From positions 806,001 to 870,000 of the forward strand of contig NZ_JAVAMO010000001.1 in NCBI RefSeq assembly GCF_030758345.1: 64,000 nucleotides of DNA. The letters are read 5' to 3'. Source of the stretch: Ruegeria discodermiae. GTDB lineage: Bacteria; Pseudomonadota; Alphaproteobacteria; Rhodobacterales; Rhodobacteraceae. Of this stretch, positions 37,047 to 46,153 are shown in pieces (position 1 is the stretch's first letter; every line of letters begins with the position of its first letter). Under the pieces are notes generated by a model. The model did no database searches, had not been told where the DNA came from, and worked only from the letters and a program-made list of their open reading frames with translations. A program made the translations under genes and the position numbers.

Positions 37047-38078
37047 ATGAGCGAAATTCCCGACACGATGCAGGCCGCGCTGCTGATCCATGATGGCTAT
37101 GCCCAGACGGCCTCAGGCCCTGCGATTGAGGACGCAGCAGACTGGCTGCAGGACGCGGAGATACCGGTGCCGCAACCCGGCGCGGGTCAGGTGCTGATCC
37201 GTGTGCGGGCCGCATCGGTCAACCCATCGGATCTGCATTTCATCAAGGGCGAATACGGCCAGCCACGCATCAAGGGGCGCCCCGCCGGGTTTGAGGGCTG
37301 CGGCGACGTGGTCGCCACCGGTGCCGGCGCTGAAAATCTGACCGGTCAGCGGGTTGCCTTTGTCGCTGCGGGCTCGGGCGCATGGGCCGAATATGCGCTG
37401 ACACCGGCCATGATGTGCATCCCGCTGCGCCCTGATATCTCGGATTTCGACGGGGCCGCGCAGATCGTCAATCCGCTGACCGCGATGGCTATGGTCGATA
37501 TCGCAAAACAGGCGGGCGACGCGTTCATCACCTCTGCGGCAACCAGCCAGCTTGGCAAGCTGATGTGCGCCCTTGGCCGAGACCTGGGCCTCGCCCCCAT
37601 CGCGCTGGTGCGCCGCGCCGACGCGGTGGAGCAACTCAAAGAGCTGGGCGCGGCAGAGGTTCTGGTCACAGGTGAGGCCGACTTCGCCACGCGACTGACC
37701 GAGATCATTCGGGCGCGAAAACCCCGCATCTTCCTTGATGCGGTGGCGGATCAGCAATGCGAAACCGTCTTCACCGCCATGCCCAACGGCGCGCGCTGGA
37801 TCATCTATGGCAAGCTCAGCACCGAGCCGCCCGCATTGACCCAGACCGGTCAGTTTATCTTCATGAGCAAGCAGATCGAGGGGTTCTGGCTGAGCAAATG
37901 GATGACCAGCACCCCGCCCCAAGACCAGATGCGCGTGGTGGGTGAGGTGCAGGCCCGCTTCGCCGATGGCCGCTGGAGCACGGATGTCGCGGCAACCATC
38001 CCGCTGCGCGACCTGGTCGGCACACTTGCCGAGACTCTAAAGACCACAAAAGGCAAGATCATGATCGTTCCCGAGTGA
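37047..38078 (+). CDS. Zinc-type alcohol dehydrogenase-like / quinone oxidoreductase-family protein
   Basis: A 343-residue MDR-superfamily oxidoreductase. The N-terminal GroES-like part has VRAASVNPSDLHFIKGEYGQ and AGFEGCGDVVATGAG; the Rossmann part holds FITSAATSQLGKLMCALGRD in place of the usual AAGGVG loop. Structural-zinc Cys are absent, so it belongs to the zinc-free quinone-oxidoreductase branch with NADPH as probable cofactor. The start is set by AAGGAGG before ATG 37047. It lies 46 bp before livH on the same strand and may serve the pathway fed by that transporter. Confidence 0.86.
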   Translation: MSEIPDTMQAALLIHDGYAQTASGPAIEDAADWLQDAEIPVPQPGAGQVLIRVRAASVNPSDLHFIKGEYGQPRIKGRPAGFEGCGDVVATGAGAENLTGQRVAFVAAGSGAWAEYALTPAMMCIPLRPDISDFDGAAQIVNPLTAMAMVDIAKQAGDAFITSAATSQLGKLMCALGRDLGLAPIALVRRADAVEQLKELGAAEVLVTGEADFATRLTEIIRARKPRIFLDAVADQQCETVFTAMPNGARWIIYGKLSTEPPALTQTGQFIFMSKQIEGFWLSKWMTSTPPQDQMRVVGEVQARFADGRWSTDVAATIPLRDLVGTLAETLKTTKGKIMIVPE

Positions 38079-38124
38079 TCGCCGATCCGGACAAAAGACG
38101 TCGCAGCAGCCTGGGGAGGAGCGC

Positions 38125-39000
38125 TTGGACAATCTGCAACTGGTAATCAGCGGACTCGCAAATGGCTGTGTCTATGGCCTGATCGCACTGGGTTTTGTTC
38201 TGATCTACAAGGCGACCGAGGCGGTCAATTTCGCCCAGGGCGACATGATGATGCTGGGCGCCTTCGTCACCATCGGATTGACAAATGCCGAATATATGGG
38301 GCTACCATTCTGGGTGGCGGTTCCGATCTCGCTGGGGCTGATGGCAGGGTTTGGCGTTCTGCTCGACCGGCTGCTGATCCGGCGCATGTTCGGAGAAAGC
38401 CAGACCTCGGTGGTGATCCTGACCATCGCTCTGGGCTTCGTGATCCGCTTTGTCGCCGGGCTGATCTGGGGGCATGAACCGCAAACGCTGCAGAACCCGC
38501 TGGCTGGCAAGGATATCCGCTTTGGCGGCCTCGTCTTGGGGCTGGAGGATGTGGCAGTGATCACCGTCACCGTTTTGCTCACGCTCTCGCTTTATCTGTT
38601 CTTTGCCCGCACCAAGCTGGGGCTGGCGATGCAGGCCGCCTCACAGAACCAGTTAGCGGCCTATTACATGGGCATCCCGGTGAAACGGGTGCAGGGGCTG
38701 ATCTGGGGTCTTGCGGGCATGGTCGCATGCGTTGCAGGCATTCTATTTGCGGCCAAGGGCGCGGTTGATCCCAGTTCCGGCCTGCTGGGGATCAAGGCCT
38801 TTGCGGCGGCGGTGATTGGCGGGTTTGGCAGCCTGCCCGGTGCGTTGGCGGGCGGGTTGATCGTGGGCGTGATCGAGCCCTTTGCCAGCCGCTATATCGC
38901 CGCAGGCTACAGCCAGATCGCGCCTTATGCGCTGGTCTTGCTGGTGCTGATCCTGCGACCACATGGGCTGTTCTCGCAAATCCGCCTCAAGAAGGTCTGA
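38125..39000 (+). CDS. livH: LivH-type ABC transporter permease
   Basis: Inner-membrane permease of the branched-chain-amino-acid (HAAT) transporter family, 291 residues, about eight helices. Family blocks are NLQLVISGLANGCVYGLIAL at the N-terminus, EAVNFAQGDMMMLGAF, and the C-terminal GIKAFAAAVIGGFGSLPGALAGG signature (quoted in part). The start is TTG at 38125, placed after GGGGAGGA. It forms an operon with livM, livG, livF, an acyl-CoA ligase and a solute-binding protein. Confidence 0.92.
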   Translation: MDNLQLVISGLANGCVYGLIALGFVLIYKATEAVNFAQGDMMMLGAFVTIGLTNAEYMGLPFWVAVPISLGLMAGFGVLLDRLLIRRMFGESQTSVVILTIALGFVIRFVAGLIWGHEPQTLQNPLAGKDIRFGGLVLGLEDVAVITVTVLLTLSLYLFFARTKLGLAMQAASQNQLAAYYMGIPVKRVQGLIWGLAGMVACVAGILFAAKGAVDPSSGLLGIKAFAAAVIGGFGSLPGALAGGLIVGVIEPFASRYIAAGYSQIAPYALVLLVLILRPHGLFSQIRLKKV

Positions 39001-39004
39001 CCAG

Positions 39005-40102
39005 ATGCGGATCGTGTTCAAAACCAGTTACTTGCAGGATATCCGCCCCTGGAAGGACGGATATCAACTGTCGCTCTATCTGATCCTGCTGGCCTGCGCG
39101 CTGGCGGCACCGCTGCTGTTGGATGATTTCTATCTGGGCGAATTGACCAATGTGCTGATCTGGGCCATCGCGGGCATGGGGCTGATGGTGCTGACCGGGC
39201 ATACGGGTCAGGCCAGTCTGGGCCACGCCGCCTTTCTGGCAATCGGATGTTATGCCAATATCATCCTGCTGGAGCAGGGCCTGCCTTTTCTGCTGGCCTT
39301 CCCACTGGCCGGGCTGATCACCGGCGTTCTGGGCGTGATCATCGCCATTCCGGCCCTGCGCATGCACGGTATCTATCTGGCGATCGCCACGCTGGCGCTG
39401 TCGGTGCTGATGGATGACATCATCGTCCTGAGCGAGCCGCTGACCGGCGGTGTCGCTGGCAAATTCGCCCCGCCCGTGCGTGTCTTTGGCATTGAGATCG
39501 ACCGCTGGGGCACGCCGCGCGCTTTCTACTGGCTGGTGCTTGCGGTCGTGGTGATCGTGACGCTGGGCTATATCAACCTGCTGCGCGCGCCGCTGGGCCG
39601 CAGTTTCATCGCCGTGCGCGACAGCGAGGTTTCGGCCCAGGCGATGGGCGTGCATATCGCCCGGACCAAAGTGATGTCGTTTTTCCTGTCCTGCGCGGTG
39701 ACAGGGCTCGCCGGGGCGCTGATGGGCCTGTTTGCAGGCGCGTTCAACAATGAAACCTTCAGCGTGGTAATCTCGATCCTGCTTCTGATGATGATCGTGA
39801 TCGGCGGGCTCGGCTCGATCCATGGGGCGTTTTTTGGGGCCATCGTCATCGGCTTCCTGCCGCAATTCCTGTCGATCAGCAAGGAATGGGTCGGCGCGCT
39901 GATCGGAGGAAACACGGTCGCAATTCCCGGTTTAGAAACAGGGGTTTTCGGCCTGATCCTCATCTTTTTCGTGCTGTTCGAACCGATGGGCATCTATGGC
40001 CGCTGGCTGAAAATCCGCACCTGGTTCGAGCTGTTCCCGTTCTATCGCCGCGATATGTTCAAGCGCCAGAAATCCTACCTGAAGACGGAGCGTCTGCGAT
40101 GA
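39005..40102 (+). CDS. livM: LivM-type ABC transporter permease
   Basis: Second permease subunit, 365 residues with about ten helices. Typical blocks are GMGLMVLTGHTGQASLGHAA, IPALRMHGIYLAIATLALS and the C-terminal VIGGLGSIHGAFFGAIVIGF. I start at ATG 39005, four bases after the livH stop; a longer frame would overlap livH. Its stop overlaps livG by 4 bp. Confidence 0.92.
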   Translation: MRIVFKTSYLQDIRPWKDGYQLSLYLILLACALAAPLLLDDFYLGELTNVLIWAIAGMGLMVLTGHTGQASLGHAAFLAIGCYANIILLEQGLPFLLAFPLAGLITGVLGVIIAIPALRMHGIYLAIATLALSVLMDDIIVLSEPLTGGVAGKFAPPVRVFGIEIDRWGTPRAFYWLVLAVVVIVTLGYINLLRAPLGRSFIAVRDSEVSAQAMGVHIARTKVMSFFLSCAVTGLAGALMGLFAGAFNNETFSVVISILLLMMIVIGGLGSIHGAFFGAIVIGFLPQFLSISKEWVGALIGGNTVAIPGLETGVFGLILIFFVLFEPMGIYGRWLKIRTWFELFPFYRRDMFKRQKSYLKTERLR

Positions 40103-40863
40103 GCCTGCTGACGCTGGACAATGTCACGCTGCGCTTTGGCGGCCTGACGGCGGTGGATGCCCTGTCATTCTCGGTCGAACCGGGCGAGGTTTTTGCCATT
40201 GTCGGCCCCAACGGTGCGGGAAAATCCACGGTTTTCAACCTGATATCGCGGTTTTATGATCCTGCTTCCGGGTCCATCCGCCTCGAAAACGACGACCTGC
40301 TGGCGCATGAATCCAGCGACATCGCCAATCTGGGCATCGCGCGGACGTTCCAGAATATCGAGCTGTTCGAACATGCCACCGTCTTGCAGAACCTGCTGGT
40401 CGGACGGCACCGCCACCGCCGCAGCACGATGCTGTCGGAGCTGTTCTTCCTGCCCTCGGTCCGCCGTGCCGAGATCGAGAACCGCGAGAAGGTCGAAGAG
40501 ATCATCGATTTCCTCGACCTGCAGCCCCATCGCGACAAGATGATCGCCGGGCTTCCTTATGGCGTGCGCAAGGTGGTCGAGGTGGCCCGCGCGCTGGCCA
40601 CCGGCCCGCGCCTGCTGTTGCTGGACGAACCGGCCTCGGGGCTTTCGGTCGAGGAAACCAGCGATATGCGCTGGTGGATCGAGGATATCCGCCGCCAGAT
40701 GGGGATCACCGTGCTGATGGTCGAACATGACATGGGGCTGGTCTCGGGCGTCTCTGACCGGGTGCTGGCCATGGCCGATGGCGCGAGACTGGCGCTTGGT
40801 ACCCCCGAAGAGGTGCAATCGCACCCGGCGGTGATCGAAGCCTATCTGGGCCGCGCCTCATGA
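40099..40863 (+). CDS. livG: LivG-type ABC transporter ATPase
   Basis: ATP-binding subunit, 254 residues. Walker A GPNGAGKST, a LivG-type signature in GLPYGVRKVVEVARALA, Walker B RLLLLDEPASGLS with the H-loop in VLMVEHDMGLV. I start at ATG 40099, which overlaps the livM stop (ATGA). The frame is open upstream into livM, but those residues are not part of the family. Confidence 0.93.
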   Translation: MSLLTLDNVTLRFGGLTAVDALSFSVEPGEVFAIVGPNGAGKSTVFNLISRFYDPASGSIRLENDDLLAHESSDIANLGIARTFQNIELFEHATVLQNLLVGRHRHRRSTMLSELFFLPSVRRAEIENREKVEEIIDFLDLQPHRDKMIAGLPYGVRKVVEVARALATGPRLLLLDEPASGLSVEETSDMRWWIEDIRRQMGITVLMVEHDMGLVSGVSDRVLAMADGARLALGTPEEVQSHPAVIEAYLGRAS

Positions 40864-41633
40864 GCGATCCGATCCTCTCCGTCCGCAATGTGGAAAGCTA
40901 CTATGGCCCGATCATGGCCATCCGAGGCGTGTCGATCGACGTCACGCCGGGCCGGATCGTCACCATTCTGGGGGCCAATGGCGCGGGCAAGACCACGCTG
41001 ATGAAGACAATCTCGGGCGTGATGGACCCTGAAAAGGGCGCCATCACATTTGAAGGCGACGAGATTCAGGGCCGCGAGCCCCATAAGATCGTCGAGCGCG
41101 GCATTGTCCATGTCCCCGAAGGGCGCGAGGTCTTTCCCCTGCTCACGGTTGAGGAGAACCTGACCCTTGGCGCCTATACCCGCCACGACAAGGCACAGAT
41201 CGACCGCGACCGCGATTTGGTTTTCTCCTACTTCCCCATTCTGGCCGAGCGTCGCCTGGCCGAGGCGGGCACTTTGTCGGGCGGGCAACAGCAGATGCTG
41301 GCCATTGGCCGGGGCTTGATGGGCGGACCGCGTCTGATGCTGCTGGATGAGCCCTCGCTGGGCCTGTCACCCCGGCTGGTGCAGGAGATCTTCGAGATCC
41401 TCGCGCGGCTGAACCGCGAGCAGAACATGACCATCGTTTTGGTCGAACAGAACGCGGCCGCCGCGCTCGATCTGGCCGATGACGGCTATGTCATGGAGGT
41501 GGGTCGTATCGTGATGAGCGGCACGGCGCAGGAGTTGAGCGCCTCGGACGATATCCGGAACTTCTATCTCGGCGTGCAGGAGGAAGGCGCGCGCGCAAAC
41601 CGGCGCTGGAAACGGCGCAAGACGTGGAGGTGA
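40860..41633 (+). CDS. livF: LivF-type ABC transporter ATPase
   Basis: Second ATP-binding subunit, 257 residues. Walker A GANGAGKTT, signature LSGGQQQMLAIGRGL, Walker B RLMLLDEPSLGLSP, H-loop IVLVEQNAAAAL. The start overlaps the livG stop (ATGA). Residues after about 240 are basic and unusual (RANRRWKRRKTWR) compared with typical LivF, which end earlier. Confidence 0.93.
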   Translation: MSDPILSVRNVESYYGPIMAIRGVSIDVTPGRIVTILGANGAGKTTLMKTISGVMDPEKGAITFEGDEIQGREPHKIVERGIVHVPEGREVFPLLTVEENLTLGAYTRHDKAQIDRDRDLVFSYFPILAERRLAEAGTLSGGQQQMLAIGRGLMGGPRLMLLDEPSLGLSPRLVQEIFEILARLNREQNMTIVLVEQNAAAALDLADDGYVMEVGRIVMSGTAQELSASDDIRNFYLGVQEEGARANRRWKRRKTWR

Positions 41634-41638
41634 GCGGA

Positions 41639-43525
41639 ATGGATGCCAGCACCCTGCCCCCCCAGACCGAGATCAACGGGATCAGCGTCAATACCGATCC
41701 GGGTCATCGCCCGGTGCTGGTGGATGGCAACCTTACCATTGTCAGCCTGTTTGCCAGCCGCTGCGCCGATCTTGGCCCCCGCACCGCTCATCGCGAAAAG
41801 GACATGGGGCTGTGGAAATCCTATAGCTGGGCCGATTACTGGACCCATGCCAAATGGATCGGCCTTGCCCTGCGCAAACTCGGGCTGAAACGGGGCGAGG
41901 TCGTCTCGATCCTCAGCGAGGACCGCAAGGAATGGGCCTGGCTCGATCTGGGCATCCAATGCGTGGGCGGCATCGCCTCGGGCGTCTACACCACCGATTC
42001 CGAAAAGCAGCTGTCTTACCTGCTGCGCGACAGCGACAGCCTCTTTCTGATCGTCGAAAACGAAGAGCAGCTCGACAAGTTCCTGCATATCCAGGATGAG
42101 GTGCCCGATCTGCTGAACGTCATCATCCTCGAAGAGGAAGGGCTGCATGATCTGGATCATCCCAAATGCCTGATGATCGACGCGCTCTATGAGATCGGTC
42201 AGCAGGCAGAGGTCGCACAGCCCGGCCAGTTTGAAACCGAGATCGCGCTGGCTGAGCCGGAAGATACCGCCCTGCTGATCTACACATCCGGCACCACCGG
42301 TCCGCCCAAAGGCGCGATGTTGAGCCATGAGAACATCATGGCCGCGATCACCGCCGGTCTGCATGGGCTGCCCGGCCATGAAGATGACGAGCAGCTCTGT
42401 TTCCTGCCGCTGTGCCATATCCTCGAACGCGATGTGTCGATTTATTATCCGCTCGCCACCAAATGCACGGTCAATTTCGCCGAGAGCCCCGAGACGGTGT
42501 TCACCAACCTGCAAGAAGTCTCCCCCGCGACCTTCACCGCCGTGCCGCGGGTCTGGGAGAAAATCCACAGCCAGGTCACCATTCTTGTCAACGAGGCCAC
42601 GCCGCTGGGTCGCATCGCCTTTGCCGCCGCTTTGTCTACGGGGATAAAGCGTGCAGACTACCTGCTTGAAAACAAACCGGTTCCCGCAGGTTTAGCCTTG
42701 CGTTACAGGCTTTGGGACTTTCTGGTTCTGCGCAATCTGCGGCGGATGCTGGGCTTTGACCGGTTGCGTCGCGGCGGGTCCGGCGCGGCCCCGATCTCGC
42801 CCGAGTTGCTGCGCTGGTATTGGGCCATCGGCGTGCCCTTGATCGAAGGCTTCGGCATGACCGAAACTGCGGGTATCGCCACGGTCAACACGCTGGAAGC
42901 CAACCGCATCGGCACCATCGGCCGCGTGGTGCCGGGGTCCGAGATCCGGGTCTCGGAACTGGGCGAGCTTGAGACACGCGGGCTGAACATCTTCAAAGGC
43001 TATTGGCGCAACAATGAAAAAACCGCCGAAACCTTCACCGATGATGGTTGGCTGCGCACCGGCGATCTGGGCCGGATCAACGAAGATGGCTTCGTGACGA
43101 TCACCGGCCGGATGAAGGACATCCTGATCACCGCTGGCGGCAAGAATATCGCCCCCGCCGAAATCGAGAGCCGATTGAAGTTCTCGCATTTCATCTCTGA
43201 TGCGGTGGTGATCGGGGATGCGCGCAAACACCTGACCGCGCTGATCATGATCGATCAGGACAATGTCGAGAAGTACGCGCAGGAGCAGAAAGTGCCGTTC
43301 TCGGATTTCCCCTCGCTCTGTGCAGCCCCGGAAGTTCGCGCGCTGATCGACGGCGAGGTGAACAACGCCAACAAAGATTTCGCCCGTGTCGAGCAGATCA
43401 AGGATTTCCGCATCATCGACGTGCTGCTGACCGCCGAGGATGAGGAACTGACCGCCACCATGAAGCTCAAACGCGGCCAGGTGGAAAAGAACCATGGCGC
43501 GCTGATCGAAGAGATGTACGATTAA
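41639..43525 (+). CDS. Long-chain acyl-CoA synthetase-like AMP-forming ligase
   Basis: A 628-residue ANL-superfamily ligase that adenylates a carboxylic acid and transfers it to CoA. Motifs: P-loop LLIYTSGTTGPPKGAMLSH, GFGMTETAGIATVN, GWLRTGDLGRINEDGFVTI, and GRMKDILITAGGKNIAP with the catalytic-Lys hinge; the length and KRGQVEKNHGALIEEMY tail fit the FadD15/Faa type. The start ATG 41639 follows GGAGG. It sits between livF and the solute-binding protein, which suggests the transported solute is a carboxylate that is activated to its CoA ester on entry. Confidence 0.9.
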   Translation: MDASTLPPQTEINGISVNTDPGHRPVLVDGNLTIVSLFASRCADLGPRTAHREKDMGLWKSYSWADYWTHAKWIGLALRKLGLKRGEVVSILSEDRKEWAWLDLGIQCVGGIASGVYTTDSEKQLSYLLRDSDSLFLIVENEEQLDKFLHIQDEVPDLLNVIILEEEGLHDLDHPKCLMIDALYEIGQQAEVAQPGQFETEIALAEPEDTALLIYTSGTTGPPKGAMLSHENIMAAITAGLHGLPGHEDDEQLCFLPLCHILERDVSIYYPLATKCTVNFAESPETVFTNLQEVSPATFTAVPRVWEKIHSQVTILVNEATPLGRIAFAAALSTGIKRADYLLENKPVPAGLALRYRLWDFLVLRNLRRMLGFDRLRRGGSGAAPISPELLRWYWAIGVPLIEGFGMTETAGIATVNTLEANRIGTIGRVVPGSEIRVSELGELETRGLNIFKGYWRNNEKTAETFTDDGWLRTGDLGRINEDGFVTITGRMKDILITAGGKNIAPAEIESRLKFSHFISDAVVIGDARKHLTALIMIDQDNVEKYAQEQKVPFSDFPSLCAAPEVRALIDGEVNNANKDFARVEQIKDFRIIDVLLTAEDEELTATMKLKRGQVEKNHGALIEEMYD

Positions 43526-43546
43526 GCACATATCAGGGAGGAACAC

Positions 43547-44722
43547 ATGAAACGGATTATCGGAGGCTTCAAACGGATCATCGGAGGCTTCGCGGCCAGC
43601 GCACTTGCATTTGCCAGCGGCGCATGGGCCGACACGCAGGGCGTAAGCGATACCGAGATTGTCATCGGTGCCGTCAACGACCTGAGCGGAATTTTTGCCG
43701 CCGTTGGCGTTCCGGCCACCAAGGGGGCCAATCTCTATTTCGACAAGGTCAACGCCGAGGGCGGCGTGCATGGCCGCACCATCCGATATGTGGTCGAAGA
43801 CAATGGCTATCAGATGCCCCGCGCGATGCAGGGCTATAATAAGCTGCTCAATCGCGACAAGGTTTTTGCCATGCTGCAAAGCCTCGGCACTCCGATGAAT
43901 GTGGCAGGCTTCAAGCTGCTTGATCCCAAGGGCATCCCCAATGTGGCCCCGCTTTCCGCCGCGCGTCAGATGCTGCAAGAGCCGATGGACAACAAATTCA
44001 CTTCCTTCTCGACCTATTACGATCAGGCACGGGTGGGCGTGAAATATCTGGCGGAAAAGGATGGCGGCACCAAGGTCTGCAGCATGTATCTGCCCACCGA
44101 TTTCGGCAAGGAAATCCTGGAAGGCACCATCGCGGGCGCGGAAGAGGCCGGGATCGAATTTGTCGCTGAGACCACGCATAAACCGGATGAGACGGATTTC
44201 GTGGGCTCGCTGAGCAAGCTCAAAGAGGAAGGCTGCGATATTGTCACCATTGCGCTCGGCGTGCGCCAAGCGATCACCGTTGTCGGCACCGCCAAGAAGA
44301 TGGGGCTGGACGACATGGATTTTCTAGGCACCTCGGCCAGCTTCCTAACGGTCGTGGCGGCTGTGCCCGGTGGCGTGACAGACGGGTTCTATGCAGCGGC
44401 AAGCTGGCAAGACCTCTGGGCGCGCGCGGATGAGCCAGCGCCAAAAGCCTTTATCGAAGAATACAAGGCCGCGTATGGCGAGGACCCGGTGGGGTTTTCG
44501 ATGCTGGGCTATTCCGCCGCTGACATGATGGTCCGCGCGCTTGAGGCCGCGGGACCGGACCTGACGCAGGAAAGCTTCATCGCCGCAATGGAAAGCCTAG
44601 ATTACACCGATGATCTGGTTGGCAACCATCTCGACTACAGCGCCGAGGACCATCAGGGCGCCAATACGGTCTATATCGCCGTAGTCGAAGATGGCGGCTG
44701 GAAAAAGATCCACGAGGAGTGA
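43547..44722 (+). CDS. livK: LivK-type periplasmic substrate-binding protein
   Basis: A 391-residue solute-binding protein of the branched-chain-amino-acid ABC family (periplasmic-binding-protein type I). After the signal peptide (cleavage near AWADTQG) comes EIVIGAVNDLSGIFAAVG, then KVNAEGGVHGRTIRYVVEDN quoted in part, and VGFSMLGYSAADMMVRALEA. Ligand is unknown. The signal peptide begins with an internal duplication, KRIIGGF-KRIIGGF, from a 21-bp tandem repeat. It is the last gene of the operon, with a terminator after it. Confidence 0.92.
   Translation: MKRIIGGFKRIIGGFAASALAFASGAWADTQGVSDTEIVIGAVNDLSGIFAAVGVPATKGANLYFDKVNAEGGVHGRTIRYVVEDNGYQMPRAMQGYNKLLNRDKVFAMLQSLGTPMNVAGFKLLDPKGIPNVAPLSAARQMLQEPMDNKFTSFSTYYDQARVGVKYLAEKDGGTKVCSMYLPTDFGKEILEGTIAGAEEAGIEFVAETTHKPDETDFVGSLSKLKEEGCDIVTIALGVRQAITVVGTAKKMGLDDMDFLGTSASFLTVVAAVPGGVTDGFYAAASWQDLWARADEPAPKAFIEEYKAAYGEDPVGFSMLGYSAADMMVRALEAAGPDLTQESFIAAMESLDYTDDLVGNHLDYSAEDHQGANTVYIAVVEDGGWKKIHEE
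43550..43591 (+). repeat. 21-bp tandem duplication in the livK signal peptide
   Basis: Two head-to-tail 21-bp units, identical but for one base (ATTATC versus ATCATC), each encoding KRIIGGF, right after the start codon. The repeat also contains the CGGAGG stretch, giving a second internal Shine-Dalgarno-like site. Confidence 0.9.
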
Positions 44723-44742
44723 TCACCGCTCCGGCTGCGCGC

Positions 44743-44775
44743 GACAAGGCCGTTTGATCGGCCTTGTCCCTTTCC
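44743..44775. terminator. Terminator hairpin between convergent livK and class-III enzyme genes
   Basis: Perfect 10-bp stem GACAAGGCCG / CGGCCTTGTC, 6-nt loop, followed by CCTTTCC on the plus strand. The T-run is short, but the position between convergent genes fits a bidirectional terminator. Confidence 0.75.
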
Positions 44776-44776
44776 G

Positions 44777-46153
44777 CTAACCGGCATCAAGGTGCCGTTC
44801 AGCCGCAAACGTCTGAATCGTGCTCTCAACAATTCCAAGTGCGTGATCGAGATCTTCTTCGCTGATGACCAGCGGCGGCGACAGGGTCAGGACGTTTCCG
44901 GCGCTGATCTTGAAGGAGAGACCCTGATCCAAACAGGCATAGAAAATCCGCTCGGTCAGTTCGGGATCTTTCGTGCGCGCCGCGCGATCGGACACGATCT
45001 CGACCCCGAACATCAACCCCCTTCCCCTTATATCCCCGACGACGGGACAATCGCCCAACGTCTCCCGCAATCGGTCCAGCGCTCGGGCGCCCAACTGCTC
45101 GGCGCGCGCAACCAGGCCTTCCTCCTCGAGGATCTGCAAGGTGGTCAGCGCGGCGCGGGCGGTGACCGGGTTCTTTTCGTGGGTGTAATGCCCGATGGCA
45201 AACTCCCCCGCCACGTTCAGATCATCCCGCGCCAGCACCGCCGCAATCGGCAAGACGCCCCCACCCAGCGCCTTTCCCAGCGTAACGATATCGGGGGTAA
45301 TCCCGTCATGCTCGAAGGCAAAGAACCGCCCCGTCTTGCCCAGCCCGGTGGGAATCTCATCCATGATCAGCAGCGCCCCGTGGCGATGGCAGGCCGCCTG
45401 CACAGCTTGCCAGTAGCCCGGCGGCGGCACCACCGGCACTGCGCGCATCGGCTCGGCGATAACGGCGGCGACATCACCCTCGCGCTCAAGCGCGAACTCG
45501 ACCATGCGGGCGCAGGCTAGCGCGCAAGTATCGGGACCGGAATGCCCATAAGCGCAGCGATAACAGTTGAAGGGCGCGACATGTTCCGTCCCCGGCAGCA
45601 GCGGGCCCGCCACATGGCTGCGGAACGTGGCCTCGCCACCGACGCTTGAGGCGCCAAAACCCGCGCCATGAAACGCATCCCAGAAGCTGATCGTCTTGAA
45701 CCGCCCGGTGGCCGCGCGCGCCAGACGCAGCGCGACCTCATTGGCGTCGGACCCGCCGGTGGTAAACAACACCCGCGACAGCGCGCCTGGCGCAATCCGG
45801 CCCAGCGTTTCGGCCAGTTCGACCGAGATCTCATTGGTGAACCGGCGCGGTGCAAAGGGCAGCGTGTCCAACTGCGCCTTGATCGCGGCGATCAGGCGGG
45901 GATGGCCATAGCCGATGTGATGAACCGAATTGCCATGGAAATCCATGTAGCGGCGACCCACCAGATCCTCGATCCAGATTCCCTCGGCCTTTGCGATGGT
46001 GGACAGGCAGGGGGTCGATAGCGATTGATGCAGGAAGGCCTCGCTGTCCCGTCTCAGCAGAGCCTCGCCAGGGCCATCCGCAACGCGCGCGCGCCACTCC
46101 CGCCCCGCCGCCGAGATATTGGACTCACCTTCGGTGTGGCGCTGGACACTCAT
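44777..46153 (-). CDS. Class-III PLP-dependent aminotransferase-fold enzyme
   Basis: A 458-residue fold-type-I PLP enzyme of the class-III aminotransferase family. Landmarks are the N-terminal DFHGNSVHHIGYGHPRL, LFTTGGSDANEVALRLARAA, AVIAEPMRAVPVV, LIMDEIPTGLGKTGRFFAFE with the PLP Asp, and the PLP-Lys motif ITLGKALGGGVLPIA (written here as in VTLGKALGGG). The Cys-rich insert NCYRCAYGHSGPDTCALAC is distinctive. Related proteins are omega-transaminases and also PLP-dependent lyases acting on phosphorylated or phosphonylated ethanolamines, so the reaction is open. I start at ATG 46153 behind GGAGG. A 12-bp palindrome lies about 120 bp upstream. Confidence 0.85.
   Translation of the reverse strand: MSVQRHTEGESNISAAGREWRARVADGPGEALLRRDSEAFLHQSLSTPCLSTIAKAEGIWIEDLVGRRYMDFHGNSVHHIGYGHPRLIAAIKAQLDTLPFAPRRFTNEISVELAETLGRIAPGALSRVLFTTGGSDANEVALRLARAATGRFKTISFWDAFHGAGFGASSVGGEATFRSHVAGPLLPGTEHVAPFNCYRCAYGHSGPDTCALACARMVEFALEREGDVAAVIAEPMRAVPVVPPPGYWQAVQAACHRHGALLIMDEIPTGLGKTGRFFAFEHDGITPDIVTLGKALGGGVLPIAAVLARDDLNVAGEFAIGHYTHEKNPVTARAALTTLQILEEEGLVARAEQLGARALDRLRETLGDCPVVGDIRGRGLMFGVEIVSDRAARTKDPELTERIFYACLDQGLSFKISAGNVLTLSPPLVISEEDLDHALGIVESTIQTFAAERHLDAG

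Noticed and set aside
42692-44269. 525-codon open frame on the minus strand
   Set aside because: Antisense to the acyl-CoA ligase and the binding-protein gene; no ribosome site or recognisable motif.
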